Below, in pieces: positions 9,599-19,270 of a stretch of DNA of 64,000 nt; the stretch's first letter is position 1, and each line of letters opens with the position of its first letter. A program made the translations under genes and the position numbers. This DNA comes from Brachyspira alvinipulli ATCC 51933 (lineage in GTDB: Bacteria; Spirochaetota; Brachyspiria; Brachyspirales; Brachyspiraceae): contig NZ_KI912402.1 in assembly GCF_000518245.1 (NCBI RefSeq), forward strand, positions 116,544 to 180,543. The letters run 5' to 3'. Under the pieces are notes generated by a model. That model was not told the origin of the DNA and did not search any database. It saw only the letters and a list, made by a program, of their open reading frames with translations.

Positions 9599-10149
9599 TT
9601 ACAGCTCTATGTTTAATGATTTTGATATTATATCTTTATTAACATCTTTGTATAAAATTTTATTTGGTGTTATATTGCCATTATATTGATTTGTACTTGT
9701 ATCGTTTACTTCTAGCATGCTGACTTTATCTAAATATATTTTTTATCATCATTGTATTTAAATGTTATATATAGTTTGCGGTTATTCATTATATGATGTT
9801 CAAGAGTAAAATAATTATTTTTATAAACGACATTTGCTGTAAGTCCGTTTATATTAAATATTGCAGTATTTAATGGGATGCTGCCGATATATTTATATTG
9901 ATTATTTTTTTCTATTTGAAATAGAGTATAATAATACCAATATTTATTTTTTAATATTATCATTTCATAGGCACTATTATCTTTGAATCTCATTTTTCTT
10001 ATGGCATTAATTTTTAAATCTCAATTTTCTTTTAAATTGCCGTCATCAGTGAAATAACTTTCATTTATTTTTATAGGCTTATCATCAATATCTTGAGAAT
10101 AAAGATTAAAAGAAAACAATATAATAAATATTAATATAATTTTTTTCAT
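9599..10149 (-). pseudogene. Broken copy of the tandem exported-protein family
   Basis: A third copy of the genes at 10173 and 10780. Translation from the ATG at 10147-10149 gives a signal peptide and YFTDDGNLKEN, then an in-frame TGA where the paralogues have KK. The frame reopens and matches the paralogues through KYNDDKK, where one A is missing from an A-run near 9738-9745; the paralogues read DDKKIYLDK. The rest (DKVSMLEV... to a TAA at 9599-9601) is in the shifted frame. The total of 551 bases fits exactly one deleted base. With two lesions this copy is dead unless the lesions are sequence errors. Confidence 0.85.
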
Positions 10150-10172
10150 AATTAATTATTTACAAAATATAA

Positions 10173-10760
10173 TTATATATCAAGGCTCAATAATTTTGAT
10201 ATCATATCCATTGTAACATCTTTGTATAAGATTTTGTTTGGAACAACATTACCATTAACTTGTTTAGAAGTTGTTTTTGCCTCATTAATATTTACTGCAG
10301 AACTACCGTCAATAATTTCTATAATCATATTTGCTTTATCTAAATATATTTTCTTATCATCATTATATTTAAATGTTATGTACATTTTTAAAGTTGACAT
10401 AACACTATGTTCTATAGTGAAATAATTATCTTTATAAACTATATTTCCAATAAGCCCTTCTATATTATCATTAAAACTTTTTAAAGCTATAGTTCCCATA
10501 TAATTGTATTTATTGTTTTGTTCTATTTGAAATAAAGTATAATAATACCAATTATTATTTTTTAGTATTATCATCTCATAAGATGATTTATCTGTAAATC
10601 TAATTTTTCTAATGGCATAAACGGATAAGTCTTTTTTATTTTTTAAATTACCATCATCAGTGAAGTAATTTTTATTTATTTTCATAGGCTTATCATTAAT
10701 ATTTTGTGGGTAAAGATTAAAAGAAAATAAAGCTAAAAGTATCAATACAATTTTTTTCAT
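10173..10760 (-). CDS. Exported hypothetical protein, tandem paralogue
   Basis: 195 residues, not recognised. Residues 1-18 form a Sec signal peptide (MKKIVLILLALFSFNLYPQ). The mature part is predicted beta-rich with many Tyr and Lys and repeated WYYYTLFQIEQNN-like segments. It is about 70% alike by eye to the next copy at 10780-11406, with strongest identity over YFTDDGNLKNKKDLSVYAIR. The two copies plus the broken one at 9599 form a tandem array that arose by duplication. Probably periplasmic or outer-surface. No function is proposed. Confidence 0.75.
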   Translation of the reverse strand: MKKIVLILLALFSFNLYPQNINDKPMKINKNYFTDDGNLKNKKDLSVYAIRKIRFTDKSSYEMIILKNNNWYYYTLFQIEQNNKYNYMGTIALKSFNDNIEGLIGNIVYKDNYFTIEHSVMSTLKMYITFKYNDDKKIYLDKANMIIEIIDGSSAVNINEAKTTSKQVNGNVVPNKILYKDVTMDMISKLLSLDI

Positions 10761-10779
10761 AAGTTATAATCTCCATAAA

Positions 10780-11406
10780 TTATATATTTTGGTTCATTAA
10801 TTCTACTTCTGTCATAATTTTTATTTTTTTATCAAGATTTAATAATTTTGATATTTTATCCATTGTAACATCTTTATATAAAGTTTTATTAGCTTCTACA
10901 TTTCCGTCAATCTGTTTAGTAGTTGTTTTTTCTTCTCCAGAATTTTCATCATTATCAATAAATTCTGATATCATACTAACTTTATCCAAATATATTTTTT
11001 TATTATCATTATATTTAAATGTTATATATGTTTTTATAGATAATAAAAGGCTATGTTCTATAGTAAAATAATTATCTTTATAAACTATATTATGTATAAG
11101 CCCTTCAGTATTTTTCTCAAAACTTTTTAAAGCTATGGTTCCAATATAATTGTATTTACTATTTTGTTCTATTTGAAACAGACTATAATAATACCAATAA
11201 TTATTTTTTAATATTATCATTTCATAAGATGATTTATCTGTGAATCTAATTTTTCTAATAGCATAAACGGATAAGTCTTTTTTATTTTTCAAATTACCGT
11301 CATCAGTGAAGTAATTTTTATTTATTTTCATAGGTTTATCATTAACATTTTGTGAGTAAAGATTAAAAGAAAATAAAATTATAAATATTACTGCTATTCT
11401 CAGCAT
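10780..11406 (-). CDS. Exported hypothetical protein, tandem paralogue
   Basis: 208 residues. Signal peptide MLRIAVIFIILFSFNLYSQ, then the same fold-like sequence as the copy at 10173. The C-terminus is longer by about ten residues (KIKIMTEVELMNQNI). A clear AGGAGG ribosome site lies upstream of the ATG. It is the first of the array on the minus strand, 19 bases before the next copy, so they are probably cotranscribed. Not recognised as a named family. Confidence 0.75.
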   Translation of the reverse strand: MLRIAVIFIILFSFNLYSQNVNDKPMKINKNYFTDDGNLKNKKDLSVYAIRKIRFTDKSSYEMIILKNNYWYYYSLFQIEQNSKYNYIGTIALKSFEKNTEGLIHNIVYKDNYFTIEHSLLLSIKTYITFKYNDNKKIYLDKVSMISEFIDNDENSGEEKTTTKQIDGNVEANKTLYKDVTMDKISKLLNLDKKIKIMTEVELMNQNI

Positions 11407-11483
11407 AAATAAAAAACCTCCTATTGAATAATGAAGTTATACCCTATAAGCCTTTATTTGTCAATATTGATATTTTAGTTAAA

Positions 11484-11517
11484 ATAAAAAAGCCTCTCTT
11501 AAATATTTAAGAAAGGC
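11484..11517 (-). terminator. Rho-independent terminator for the flbB-like gene
   Basis: Stem GCCTCTCTTAAA / TTTAAGAAAGGC with one mismatch, at 11492-11517. On the minus strand it is followed by a T-run (complement of aaaataaaaaa). It sits directly downstream of the stop at 11539. Confidence 0.85.
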
Positions 11518-11538
11518 CATTGTATTTATAAAATATAT

Positions 11539-12261
11539 TTATGCTCCCATATCCATTATAGCATCATTTAACATAGCATCATTGTTATTATCAGGTAAAT
11601 AATCAGGGAAGTCATTAGGAGAAGAAGGTACTGTATTATTACCAGGATTTGATCTAGCTTCATATTTTTCTAATATTCTAGCAGCTACAGTAGGATCCAT
11701 TAAGCTCAAAAGATATGAAGTTGTACTGTTTCTTCCTTCAGCAGCAGCTATAGAATCCATTTCTAATAATACATCTATAACTAAATCATCGGAACCATTA
11801 GCGGCTAATTGATTAAGCAATGCAACAGAATTTTGAGGAGGCATACTATTAACTTTATTAGCCAAATCTGCAAGTACTAATTGATACTGTGATGACTCAT
11901 CCATAGTTGCCTGATAATTAGACCATGCATTTAATAGGTTTTGTCTGTCTTGTTCTATTAATTCAGATTGAGTATTTAATTCTATAGCTTTGCTTGCTAT
12001 TAATGATTCCTGAGCCTGTATATCTTTTTCTCTTAAATTAAAAGATTCTCTCATTTTATTTAAATCATCTCTAGCTAAAAGAGACATATCTTCAACTCTA
12101 GGCTTTTGGGTAAATCTATTAAGAAATCCAGGAACATTCGGAGCTATTTTAGTACGCATTAATGTATAATAATTGACAACTCCAAATATATCAAACATAT
12201 AGAGCAATGCTATAAATGCTATTAAATTTACTATAGTTAAAATTGCTATTTTTAATCTCAT
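11539..12261 (-). CDS. FlbB-like / MotE-like flagellar collar protein
   Basis: 240 residues. One N-terminal membrane segment (about residues 5-24) is followed by a coiled-coil region (about 65-120, LNKMRESFNLREKDIQAQES) and a small helical domain containing LSLMDPTVAARILEKY, as in MgtE-N/MotE-type proteins. The C-terminus is Asn/Pro-rich. This architecture matches FlbB, the spirochaete periplasmic flagellar collar protein that organises stator units around the motor. No other flagellar genes are in view, so context does not help. A strong terminator follows. The MotE-like architecture is clear; the FlbB name is an inference. Confidence 0.65.
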   Translation of the reverse strand: MRLKIAILTIVNLIAFIALLYMFDIFGVVNYYTLMRTKIAPNVPGFLNRFTQKPRVEDMSLLARDDLNKMRESFNLREKDIQAQESLIASKAIELNTQSELIEQDRQNLLNAWSNYQATMDESSQYQLVLADLANKVNSMPPQNSVALLNQLAANGSDDLVIDVLLEMDSIAAAEGRNSTTSYLLSLMDPTVAARILEKYEARSNPGNNTVPSSPNDFPDYLPDNNNDAMLNDAIMDMGA

Positions 12262-12480
12262 AACTTTTTATCACCTTATAATATTATTATAACATAATAT
12301 AGAAAAAACTGTAATATGTCAACTAAATTTTGTTATCATAATTATTATCGTAATAATCAAATATTTAGTTATCATATTTTTTTATTTATTTTGTATAAAA
12401 AACAGTATTTATATAGAATATATAATTATGATTTTATTAATTATAAGTAATATTACTATTAATAGGATTTTTCTAGTTTA

Positions 12481-13632
12481 TTATTCTGTTCTTCTTAATA
12501 ATATCATACTTATATCATCGGACAATACATTATCAGAAAATGATTTTAATTCTTTTATAATATTGTCTTTTATAACATTAACGTCTTTATGAGAATGTTT
12601 TATGAATGTATTTTTAAGCAGTTCATCTCCGAACATTTTGCCTTCTTTATTAAAAATTTCATAAGCACCATCTGTAAATATAAATAATAAATCATTATGA
12701 TTTAATGTGATTTTTGTTTCTAAATATTCACTTTCTTCCATCATTCCTACTAAAGGTCCGTCAATATCTATTTCTTTTACTTCATCTTTTGATTTATATA
12801 TAGGTTTTGGAGAACCAGCTGAAGAACATATAAATTCTCCTGTTTCATTATTATAAATAGCAAAGAATATAGAAGCAAACAAGTTTTTATCAAAATTTTC
12901 TTCTATAAAGAAAGTATTTAATTCTTTTATAAATTTTGCAGGCGATGTATTTTTATTATTAATCAGAACATGAGTATCAAAAAAAGATTTTATAAGTATA
13001 GTAAGCATACTTGCAGCAACTCCATGTCCTGAAACATCAGCTAAAAGTATTGCATACCATCCGTCAGCAATCGATTTTATACCGCTATAATCTCCAGAAA
13101 CATCATTTGGGGCATAATGGAAAATGGATATATCATTTTTAGGTATAGAAGTATTTCCAAAAGAAAGTATAGTTTTTTGAAGCCTTGAAGCATATTCAAT
13201 ATCTTGTTTTAATATATTCATATACATTATATTAGATTCTATAGCTTTCTTTAATCTTATATATGATTTCATTTTTGATATTAATATATCAGTATCCATA
13301 GATTTTAAAAAGAAACCATCCGCTCCGCATTCATATGCTTTTAAACATTCAGTTTTATTTTCAGTAGCAGTTAAAAATAATATAGCTATATTTTTAAGCA
13401 TATTATCATTTTTTATATGCTGAGAAAGCCTGCAAGCTCCTGAATTAGGAAGCATATAATCTACAAGTATGCAGTCTGGTATTTTATCATAAGACATATT
13501 TACAGCTTCATCATATGAAGTGGCTATATATGATAAATATCCTGAGCCTTTTAAATTATTTTGTATAAATTTTGCATAATCTATATTAGAATCTACTATT
13601 AAGACTTTTTCTGTTAAAATATTATTTTTCAT
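12481..13632 (-). CDS. Response regulator with PP2C-type phosphatase output
   Basis: 383 residues. Residues about 8-125 are a receiver domain: D14 in the acidic pocket, phospho-acceptor Asp58 in CILVDYMLP, Thr in LFLTATE and Lys in FFLKSMD. A short coiled linker (about 128-150) leads to a PPM/SpoIIE-type serine phosphatase domain with VSGDYSG, LADVSGHGVAASM and FTDGAYE metal-binding motifs. Such RsbU-like proteins dephosphorylate anti-sigma-factor antagonists, but no antagonist or anti-sigma gene is nearby. It starts 17 bases after rodA, so it is in the same operon as rodA and mrdA, which may tie it to cell-wall growth. Confidence 0.88.
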   Translation of the reverse strand: MKNNILTEKVLIVDSNIDYAKFIQNNLKGSGYLSYIATSYDEAVNMSYDKIPDCILVDYMLPNSGACRLSQHIKNDNMLKNIAILFLTATENKTECLKAYECGADGFFLKSMDTDILISKMKSYIRLKKAIESNIMYMNILKQDIEYASRLQKTILSFGNTSIPKNDISIFHYAPNDVSGDYSGIKSIADGWYAILLADVSGHGVAASMLTILIKSFFDTHVLINNKNTSPAKFIKELNTFFIEENFDKNLFASIFFAIYNNETGEFICSSAGSPKPIYKSKDEVKEIDIDGPLVGMMEESEYLETKITLNHNDLLFIFTDGAYEIFNKEGKMFGDELLKNTFIKHSHKDVNVIKDNIIKELKSFSDNVLSDDISMILLRRTE

Positions 13633-13649
13633 ATCAACAACTTCTATAT

Positions 13650-14966
13650 TTAATGAACATACCTTCTAGCCTCAACATTGAATATAAGACCTATTGATAT
13701 AGCAAAAGTCCATATAGATGATCCTCCGCTGCTTATAAAAGGCAATGTTAAACCTGTAATAGGCATCATTCCAATAACCATACCAATATTAATTATAACG
13801 TGACATAAAAACATTGCAATAACACCTGATACTATTAAAGCCCCAAGTCTGTCTTTGGCAAAATAAGCTACCATTGTTCCTCTAATAAATATAGTTGTAT
13901 AGGCCAAAACAACTAAAGCACTGCCTATAAATCCCCATTCTTCGCATATATTAGAGAAAATAAAGTCATTAACCTGCTGGGGGATAAAGTTTAACTGTGA
14001 TTGGCTTCCATTTAAGAATCCTTCACCTAATAATCCTCCGCTTCCCACAGCTATAAGTGATTGTATAATGTTATATCCAGAACTCAATCTAGTTAATTGC
14101 GGGTTCATAAATACAAGCAATCTCTGTTTTTGATATTCCTTTAATCCTATATCAAATATTAATGCAGCCCCCATACATAAGAATAATACAAAAAATGAAA
14201 ATGATAATAAACTTACATATTTACTATTCATATAGAAATTTAATGTAAGAAGAAGTGCTGATATAAATAAAAATATTCCAGCCAAATAGCCTATATATAT
14301 CCTTTGAGATAAAAAGTTAAAAAGAATATTATCTATATCATCTGACATTCTTTTGTATTCCAAAAACATTGGTATAGATAAGCCTACAATACCAATACTA
14401 ACTAAAGCTATTATGTATCTAGTAGGTACTCCTCCTACGAAAAGCATTATAAATACTATAAAACAATACACTAATACAGTACCTAAATCAGGCTGTAATA
14501 GTACTAAACCTATAGGTATAGAAATAAAAAAACCAGCTAAAGCAAAATATTTTATTTCTTTTATTTTATCTCCTATTTGATCCAAATAACCAGCAAGGAA
14601 TATTATAACTACTATTTTTCCAAATTCAGAAGGCTGCATACCAAATAACCAGCTGCTGCTTCCGTTAACAGTTGTACCAACACCTGGTATTAAAACTAAT
14701 ACAAGAACAGCAAGCATTGGTATATAAAGAGCCATTCTATGTTCTGCCAATTTTGTATAGTTTATAAACATACTTATAAATACTAATATCAAACCTGTTG
14801 TACAGAAGAATAAAAATTTTAGAAACATCCAGCTTGTTTTTCCAGATTCAGGAGAATATGTGGATGAATAAACGGCTATAGCACCTGCGATCATTAAAAA
14901 GATTATTGCAGCCAATATTTTCCAATCAAATACAAACAATTTTTTTAATTCTTTTTTTTCATTCAT
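13650..14966 (-). CDS. rodA: Rod-shape peptidoglycan polymerase RodA
   Basis: 438 residues, SEDS family, about ten membrane helices. Polymerises lipid II glycan strands during side-wall growth with PBP2. Family landmarks include QPDLGTVLVY, where the catalytic Asp of SEDS glycosyltransferases lies, and LPFISSGGSS near the C-terminus. Its start overlaps the end of the PBP2 gene by eight bases, indicating translational coupling. The pair is the usual elongasome partner set. The loop between helices near residues 200-250 is slightly longer than in short homologues. Confidence 0.92.
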   Translation of the reverse strand: MNEKKELKKLFVFDWKILAAIIFLMIAGAIAVYSSTYSPESGKTSWMFLKFLFFCTTGLILVFISMFINYTKLAEHRMALYIPMLAVLVLVLIPGVGTTVNGSSSWLFGMQPSEFGKIVVIIFLAGYLDQIGDKIKEIKYFALAGFFISIPIGLVLLQPDLGTVLVYCFIVFIMLFVGGVPTRYIIALVSIGIVGLSIPMFLEYKRMSDDIDNILFNFLSQRIYIGYLAGIFLFISALLLTLNFYMNSKYVSLLSFSFFVLFLCMGAALIFDIGLKEYQKQRLLVFMNPQLTRLSSGYNIIQSLIAVGSGGLLGEGFLNGSQSQLNFIPQQVNDFIFSNICEEWGFIGSALVVLAYTTIFIRGTMVAYFAKDRLGALIVSGVIAMFLCHVIINIGMVIGMMPITGLTLPFISSGGSSIWTFAISIGLIFNVEARRYVH

Positions 14967-16953
14967 ATTTTATCCTTTCATCTTCACCTGATTTTTTCTC
15001 TTCTTTTTGTGCTTCATTAGCATCAATATTTGCTTCGCCATTTTCTAAAGCGGCCTGTTCTCTTGCCAACCTTATTTGCTGATAAATATACTGCATTCTA
15101 TTGTATATAGAATTTCTAGCATCCATAGCATTTTCACCGCCAAGTATAGAACGCAGCATTGCTGTAGCAATGGGCCCTGCAGTAGTACCGCCACCGCCAC
15201 CACTATGTTCTAACATAACTGTAACAGCAATCATATCTTCATTCGGTCTAGGATCATAAGGTCCAAATATTGTAACCCAAGTATGGTCTTTACCTTGAGC
15301 GTTTTGAGCTGTACCTGTTTTGGCAGCTAATTTTATGTTAGGAGACCAAGCACCATTTCTAGCTGTACCGCCTGTTACAGTCATTCTCATACCTTCTTTT
15401 ACTACTGTAAATATATTCTTATCTATATCTAACTTTTTAATTATTACCCTATCATTATTATATATAACTTCATCAGTCTGAGAACTTCTTATTTCTTTTA
15501 CAACATGAGGTCTGTACATTACTCCGTCATTTATTATAGCTGAAGTAGCCATATGTACAGCTAGAGGAGTAGCAGACATATATCCTTGACCCATAACGTA
15601 TTGAATAGTATCGCCATCCCACCAATATTCTCCGATTTTTCTCCTTTTCCAATCAGCACTAGGAACAACTCCTACTTTTTCTCCAGGTAAATCTATTCCA
15701 GTAATGTCTCCAAAACCTAACATTTCAGCATATCTTTTTATGAAATTAGGACCTAATTCATAAGCTAAGTTATAGAAATATGTGTTGCATGAGAATTGAA
15801 TTGCTCTGTACATATTTACATATCCATGCTGTCCAGTACATCTGTAGAATCTATTTTCAAGCAACATACCGCCCCCGCAGTATCTTGTTGTATTAACACC
15901 TATTCTTTTTTCAGCTAATGCTCCTACAGCAGTTACCAATTTAAATGTAGATCCAGGAGGGTATCTTCCTCTAATAGCTTTATTCCAGAATGGGTTAGCA
16001 GGGTTATTTATTAGTTCGGCATATTTAGTTCTATCTATTTTTCCTATAAATATATTAGGATCATACCAAGGCGAACTAACCATAGCTAATATCTCACCTG
16101 TTGTAGGTTTTGATATAATTACAGTTCCTACATGACCTTGTATTAAATCTTCAGCGTCCTTTTGTATTTTTGAATCTATACTTAATATAAGTTTTTTTCC
16201 GGGTATTGGCTTTCCTATTGCAGGACTTATAGTTTCTTTTACTCTGTTTCTTGAATCTACAATCCATTGTACATATCCGTCTATACCTCTTAACTCCTTA
16301 TCATAGAACTGTTCAACGCCTTCTTTACCTATCATACTGTTTCTTCTATAACCTTCGGCCTGCTTTCTTTCAAATTCTTCCTGTGAAATATTACCTATAT
16401 ATCCTAATATATGTGTCATTGTTTCGCCAAGCGGGTAATGTCTTATAGATTTACTTCCATAATATACGCCAGGATATTCTTCTGATCTCTCTGCCAAATA
16501 ACTCATTTGAGACATTGTAATACTTTCTGATATTTCAACGGATTCATAACTGTTTTTAGATACTTTTTCTAAACTTGATTTTATATGTCCTAAATCTATG
16601 TTAAATACTTTTGATACTCTGTATAATAATTCCTCTCTTTCAAAATAGTTCTTAGGAAGATAAACAGGGATCATATACATTGTGTAAGTTTTTATGTTTT
16701 CGGCAACTATAATACCATTTCTATCGTAAATTTCACCTCTGTATGCATCTATAGGTATTATTTGTTCCTTGTTATTTCTTGCTAAACTGTCATAATGTTC
16801 ATTTTGTATTATTTGCAAATAGAATAATCTTATCAATAAAAGTACAGATACTAATACAGAAATTATAAAAACTATTATTAATCTTTTTCTATATTTAAAG
16901 TCTTCACTTACAATTTTTTTGTCTTTGTTTAATTCTATTTCCAAAAAATTCAT
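14959..16953 (-). CDS. mrdA: Penicillin-binding protein 2, peptidoglycan transpeptidase
   Basis: 664 residues, class B PBP, partner of RodA. One membrane anchor at about residues 25-47, then the PBP dimerisation domain beginning with RGEIYDRNG. The transpeptidase domain has the three motifs STFK (nucleophile Ser, in PPGSTFKLVTA), SCN (FSCNTYFY) and KTGTAQ. The C-terminus is a charged tail rich in Glu and Lys. It acts in the periplasm, crosslinking peptidoglycan. It is the first gene of the mrdA-rodA-phosphatase operon on the minus strand. Confidence 0.93.
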   Translation of the reverse strand: MNFLEIELNKDKKIVSEDFKYRKRLIIVFIISVLVSVLLLIRLFYLQIIQNEHYDSLARNNKEQIIPIDAYRGEIYDRNGIIVAENIKTYTMYMIPVYLPKNYFEREELLYRVSKVFNIDLGHIKSSLEKVSKNSYESVEISESITMSQMSYLAERSEEYPGVYYGSKSIRHYPLGETMTHILGYIGNISQEEFERKQAEGYRRNSMIGKEGVEQFYDKELRGIDGYVQWIVDSRNRVKETISPAIGKPIPGKKLILSIDSKIQKDAEDLIQGHVGTVIISKPTTGEILAMVSSPWYDPNIFIGKIDRTKYAELINNPANPFWNKAIRGRYPPGSTFKLVTAVGALAEKRIGVNTTRYCGGGMLLENRFYRCTGQHGYVNMYRAIQFSCNTYFYNLAYELGPNFIKRYAEMLGFGDITGIDLPGEKVGVVPSADWKRRKIGEYWWDGDTIQYVMGQGYMSATPLAVHMATSAIINDGVMYRPHVVKEIRSSQTDEVIYNNDRVIIKKLDIDKNIFTVVKEGMRMTVTGGTARNGAWSPNIKLAAKTGTAQNAQGKDHTWVTIFGPYDPRPNEDMIAVTVMLEHSGGGGGTTAGPIATAMLRSILGGENAMDARNSIYNRMQYIYQQIRLAREQAALENGEANIDANEAQKEEKKSGEDERIKYE

Positions 16954-17129
16954 ATATAAACCTTTTACCTTTTAAGAATTATTATTAATATAATAATATT
17001 ATACTAATAAAAAATTTTTATCAATAATATAAATAACGGTATTTTTTCCTATATTATTAACTAATTGATAATATTATGTTAATTTCTATTTAATAAAATA
17101 ATATAATATTTTAAATAAAATTTAAATAC

Positions 17130-17168
17130 AAAAAAGCTGCTTAATTATATAAATTCAGCAGCTTTTTT
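17130..17168 (-). terminator. Bidirectional terminator at the end of the redox cluster
   Basis: Strong hairpin AAAAAAGCTGCT...AGCAGCTTTTTT just beyond the stop of the DUF4405 gene at 17186. It has an A-run on one side and a T-run on the other, so it can work in both directions. It marks the downstream end of the long minus-strand cluster. Confidence 0.9.
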
Positions 17169-17185
17169 TATTTTTTATATATTGT

Positions 17186-17851
17186 TTATATTTTATTTAA
17201 TTTTTTATTTTTTTTATTGCTTAATGTCTGTAAGTAATAACTTATAAATATAAATAATCCCATTATAGATACATAATCCATAAAGAAAAATATTACAGGT
17301 TCTTCATAATTAAAAAAAGCGAACTCTACAAGAAGAAACATTTTATTATATAAACCTCTTTTAATAAATGAAATAACTCCGTATAAGGCTATTAATGAAG
17401 ATATTACTATAGATATATGCTTTTTTATATTTATGAATTTTTTACTCATATTTATAAACATACCCCAATGCATTCCTAGATGTGCAGACATAAATATAAA
17501 TCCCCAAGAGTTTGAGATCATATGTAAGCGTCTTGTAAACATTCCGCTATTATGAATATTAAGAAAACCTAATACTCTCTGAGAAAATAGTATACCGCTT
17601 ATCATTAATCCAGCCATACATATAAAAAGCATAGTATTAATAAATGTATTTAATGCTCTGTTAAAATTGTATTTTCCTTTTGGCAAGTTTTTATACCAAT
17701 TAAAATTTAGTATATGATGAAGTATAAAAAATATAAAAAGTAGGAAGCCTAAATATTCATGTACAGCATCGCCTGTAAAATGATATGCCATTAAAATGAA
17801 AAAAAGCAAAGTCATTATTATATCTACTATTATTTTAATTATTTTCTTCAT
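17186..17851 (-). CDS. DUF4405-type membrane protein
   Basis: 221 residues with about six membrane helices. The conserved stretch HEYLGFLLFIFFILHHILN and the later RRLHMISNSWGFIFMSAH and HLGMHWGM give several intramembrane His residues, as in DUF4405 proteins, which look like cytochrome b-type integral membrane electron carriers. If haem is bound, this could be the membrane electron route for the exported flavodoxins encoded upstream. It is the last gene before the terminator at 17130. The family call is good; haem binding is an inference from the His pattern. Confidence 0.8.
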   Translation of the reverse strand: MKKIIKIIVDIIMTLLFFILMAYHFTGDAVHEYLGFLLFIFFILHHILNFNWYKNLPKGKYNFNRALNTFINTMLFICMAGLMISGILFSQRVLGFLNIHNSGMFTRRLHMISNSWGFIFMSAHLGMHWGMFINMSKKFINIKKHISIVISSLIALYGVISFIKRGLYNKMFLLVEFAFFNYEEPVIFFFMDYVSIMGLFIFISYYLQTLSNKKNKKLNKI

Positions 17852-17897
17852 AAATAAGTTTCTCCTTTTATAATTTTATACTCATCATTTTTATTTT

Positions 17898-18620
17898 TTA
17901 ATAATCTAATTTTCTTACCCAATCTACAACTTTACTTTTTGAATTTTTTACTTCTGGTCTGTATACTCCAATAGGATCTAATACTTTGCAGTTAGCCGGC
18001 AGTAATTTTTTTAAATCTCTTATCGTTCTTGAAAGTCCTCCTGTTCCATGTGTACAAAATGGTATTATAGTTTTTCCTGATAAATCATAGCTTTCAACGA
18101 ATGTAAATACTGCCATAGGACATGTATACCACCAATTTGGAAAGCCTAAAAATATGACATCATAATCATTTATATTATTAATTTTGTCAGTTAGTGCTGG
18201 TCTTTCATTATTATCCCTTTCTTTTCTAGCTTGATTTAAACATTCATCATAATCGCTTGAATATTTATTTTGTGTTTTTATACTGAATAAATCTCCTCCT
18301 ATTTCTTCCTGTATCCAAGTAGCTATTAATTCAGCATTTCCCGGAGAAAGTACGCTTGCAGAAGTTTCAGCATCTGGATTAATTGATGAAGGATTTGATA
18401 CTACTGTGTTATCTGACCAAGTAAAATATGCTATTAATATTTTTGAACCGCTTTGAGTATAATTTATATTTACTGTCTGTTTTTCATCATTTTTTTTAAT
18501 TTCTGAATTTTCAATATTAGAAACTATGTAATCTGTTTTTCTTGTTTTATCAGAATTATTTTTATTACTGCATGATGATAATATAATTATTGATAAAAGT
18601 ATAAAGATTAAATTTTTCAT
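17898..18620 (-). CDS. Flavodoxin-like lipoprotein (exported)
   Basis: 240 residues. Lipoprotein signal with lipobox LSSC at about residues 14-17, an Asn/Lys-rich spacer, then a flavodoxin fold from about residue 58. The phosphate loop region is LIAYFTWSDNT, followed by the middle FLGFPNWWYTCPMAV and FCTHGTGGLSRTI, which resemble the Flavodoxin_4 family. Flavodoxins carry FMN and shuttle electrons. A lipid-anchored version would sit outside the inner membrane. The loop after the first strand is long (SNPSSINPDAETSAS), like the copies at 18638 and 28262. It lies 46 bases upstream of the DUF4405 gene. Confidence 0.87.
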   Translation of the reverse strand: MKNLIFILLSIIILSSCSNKNNSDKTRKTDYIVSNIENSEIKKNDEKQTVNINYTQSGSKILIAYFTWSDNTVVSNPSSINPDAETSASVLSPGNAELIATWIQEEIGGDLFSIKTQNKYSSDYDECLNQARKERDNNERPALTDKINNINDYDVIFLGFPNWWYTCPMAVFTFVESYDLSGKTIIPFCTHGTGGLSRTIRDLKKLLPANCKVLDPIGVYRPEVKNSKSKVVDWVRKLDY

Positions 18621-18637
18621 AAAATCTCCTTATTAGA

Positions 18638-19252
18638 TTATTTTTTTAAATTTAATTTTGAAATCCAATTTATTATTTGATTATTTTTAGACTCTATATT
18701 TGATGAATCTAATGCGAGCCCATCTAATACATTAGCATTTTTTGCCATATTTCTAATAGTGGAATATGATCTTCCAGCTCCGTATCCGTCATGAGTACAA
18801 AATGGAATTATAGTTTTTGATGATAGATTATAATCTCTAATAAAAGTACGCACTGCCATTGGTACATCATTAGCCCATACAGGATAGCCTATAAAAATGG
18901 TGTTATATTTACTTATATCAATATTTAACGGCTTTATTTTTGGAAAATCATTTTTACGCATTTCATCATGATTTTTATCAACCAAATCATCAAAATCCTT
19001 AGAGTATTGATTAACTGTTTCTATTAATCTTATATCAGCATTTAATTGATTTTTTATTACATTGGCAACATATTCTGTAGTTCCCATTTTGTTATTATTT
19101 GCCACAATACTTGCTGCTGTTGAAGCGTCTACATTATTATCAAATTGTGTATTTCCTACTCTTGAAAAATAAACAACCAATATTTTAGAGTTTTGAGCAT
19201 TTAAAATATAAGAAAAAGCTAAACAAAGAATTATAATTATATATTTTTTCAT
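18638..19252 (-). CDS. Exported flavodoxin-like protein
   Basis: 204 residues. Sec signal peptide ending near LNAQ, then a flavodoxin domain with VVYFSRVGNTQ, an insertion (NVDASTAASIVAN), FIGYPVWANDVPMAV and IPFCTHDGYGAGRS. This belongs to the same family as the four other exported copies in the cluster. Spacing to the neighbours is 17 and 18 bases, so it is in an operon. FMN binding is inferred from the family. No catalytic Cys is visible. Confidence 0.87.
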   Translation of the reverse strand: MKKYIIIILCLAFSYILNAQNSKILVVYFSRVGNTQFDNNVDASTAASIVANNNKMGTTEYVANVIKNQLNADIRLIETVNQYSKDFDDLVDKNHDEMRKNDFPKIKPLNIDISKYNTIFIGYPVWANDVPMAVRTFIRDYNLSSKTIIPFCTHDGYGAGRSYSTIRNMAKNANVLDGLALDSSNIESKNNQIINWISKLNLKK

Positions 19253-19270
19253 ATATACTCCTTTATTAAA

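Noticed and set aside
14353-14580. 75-codon plus-strand frame in rodA
   Set aside because: Antisense shadow of rodA, which has clear family motifs.
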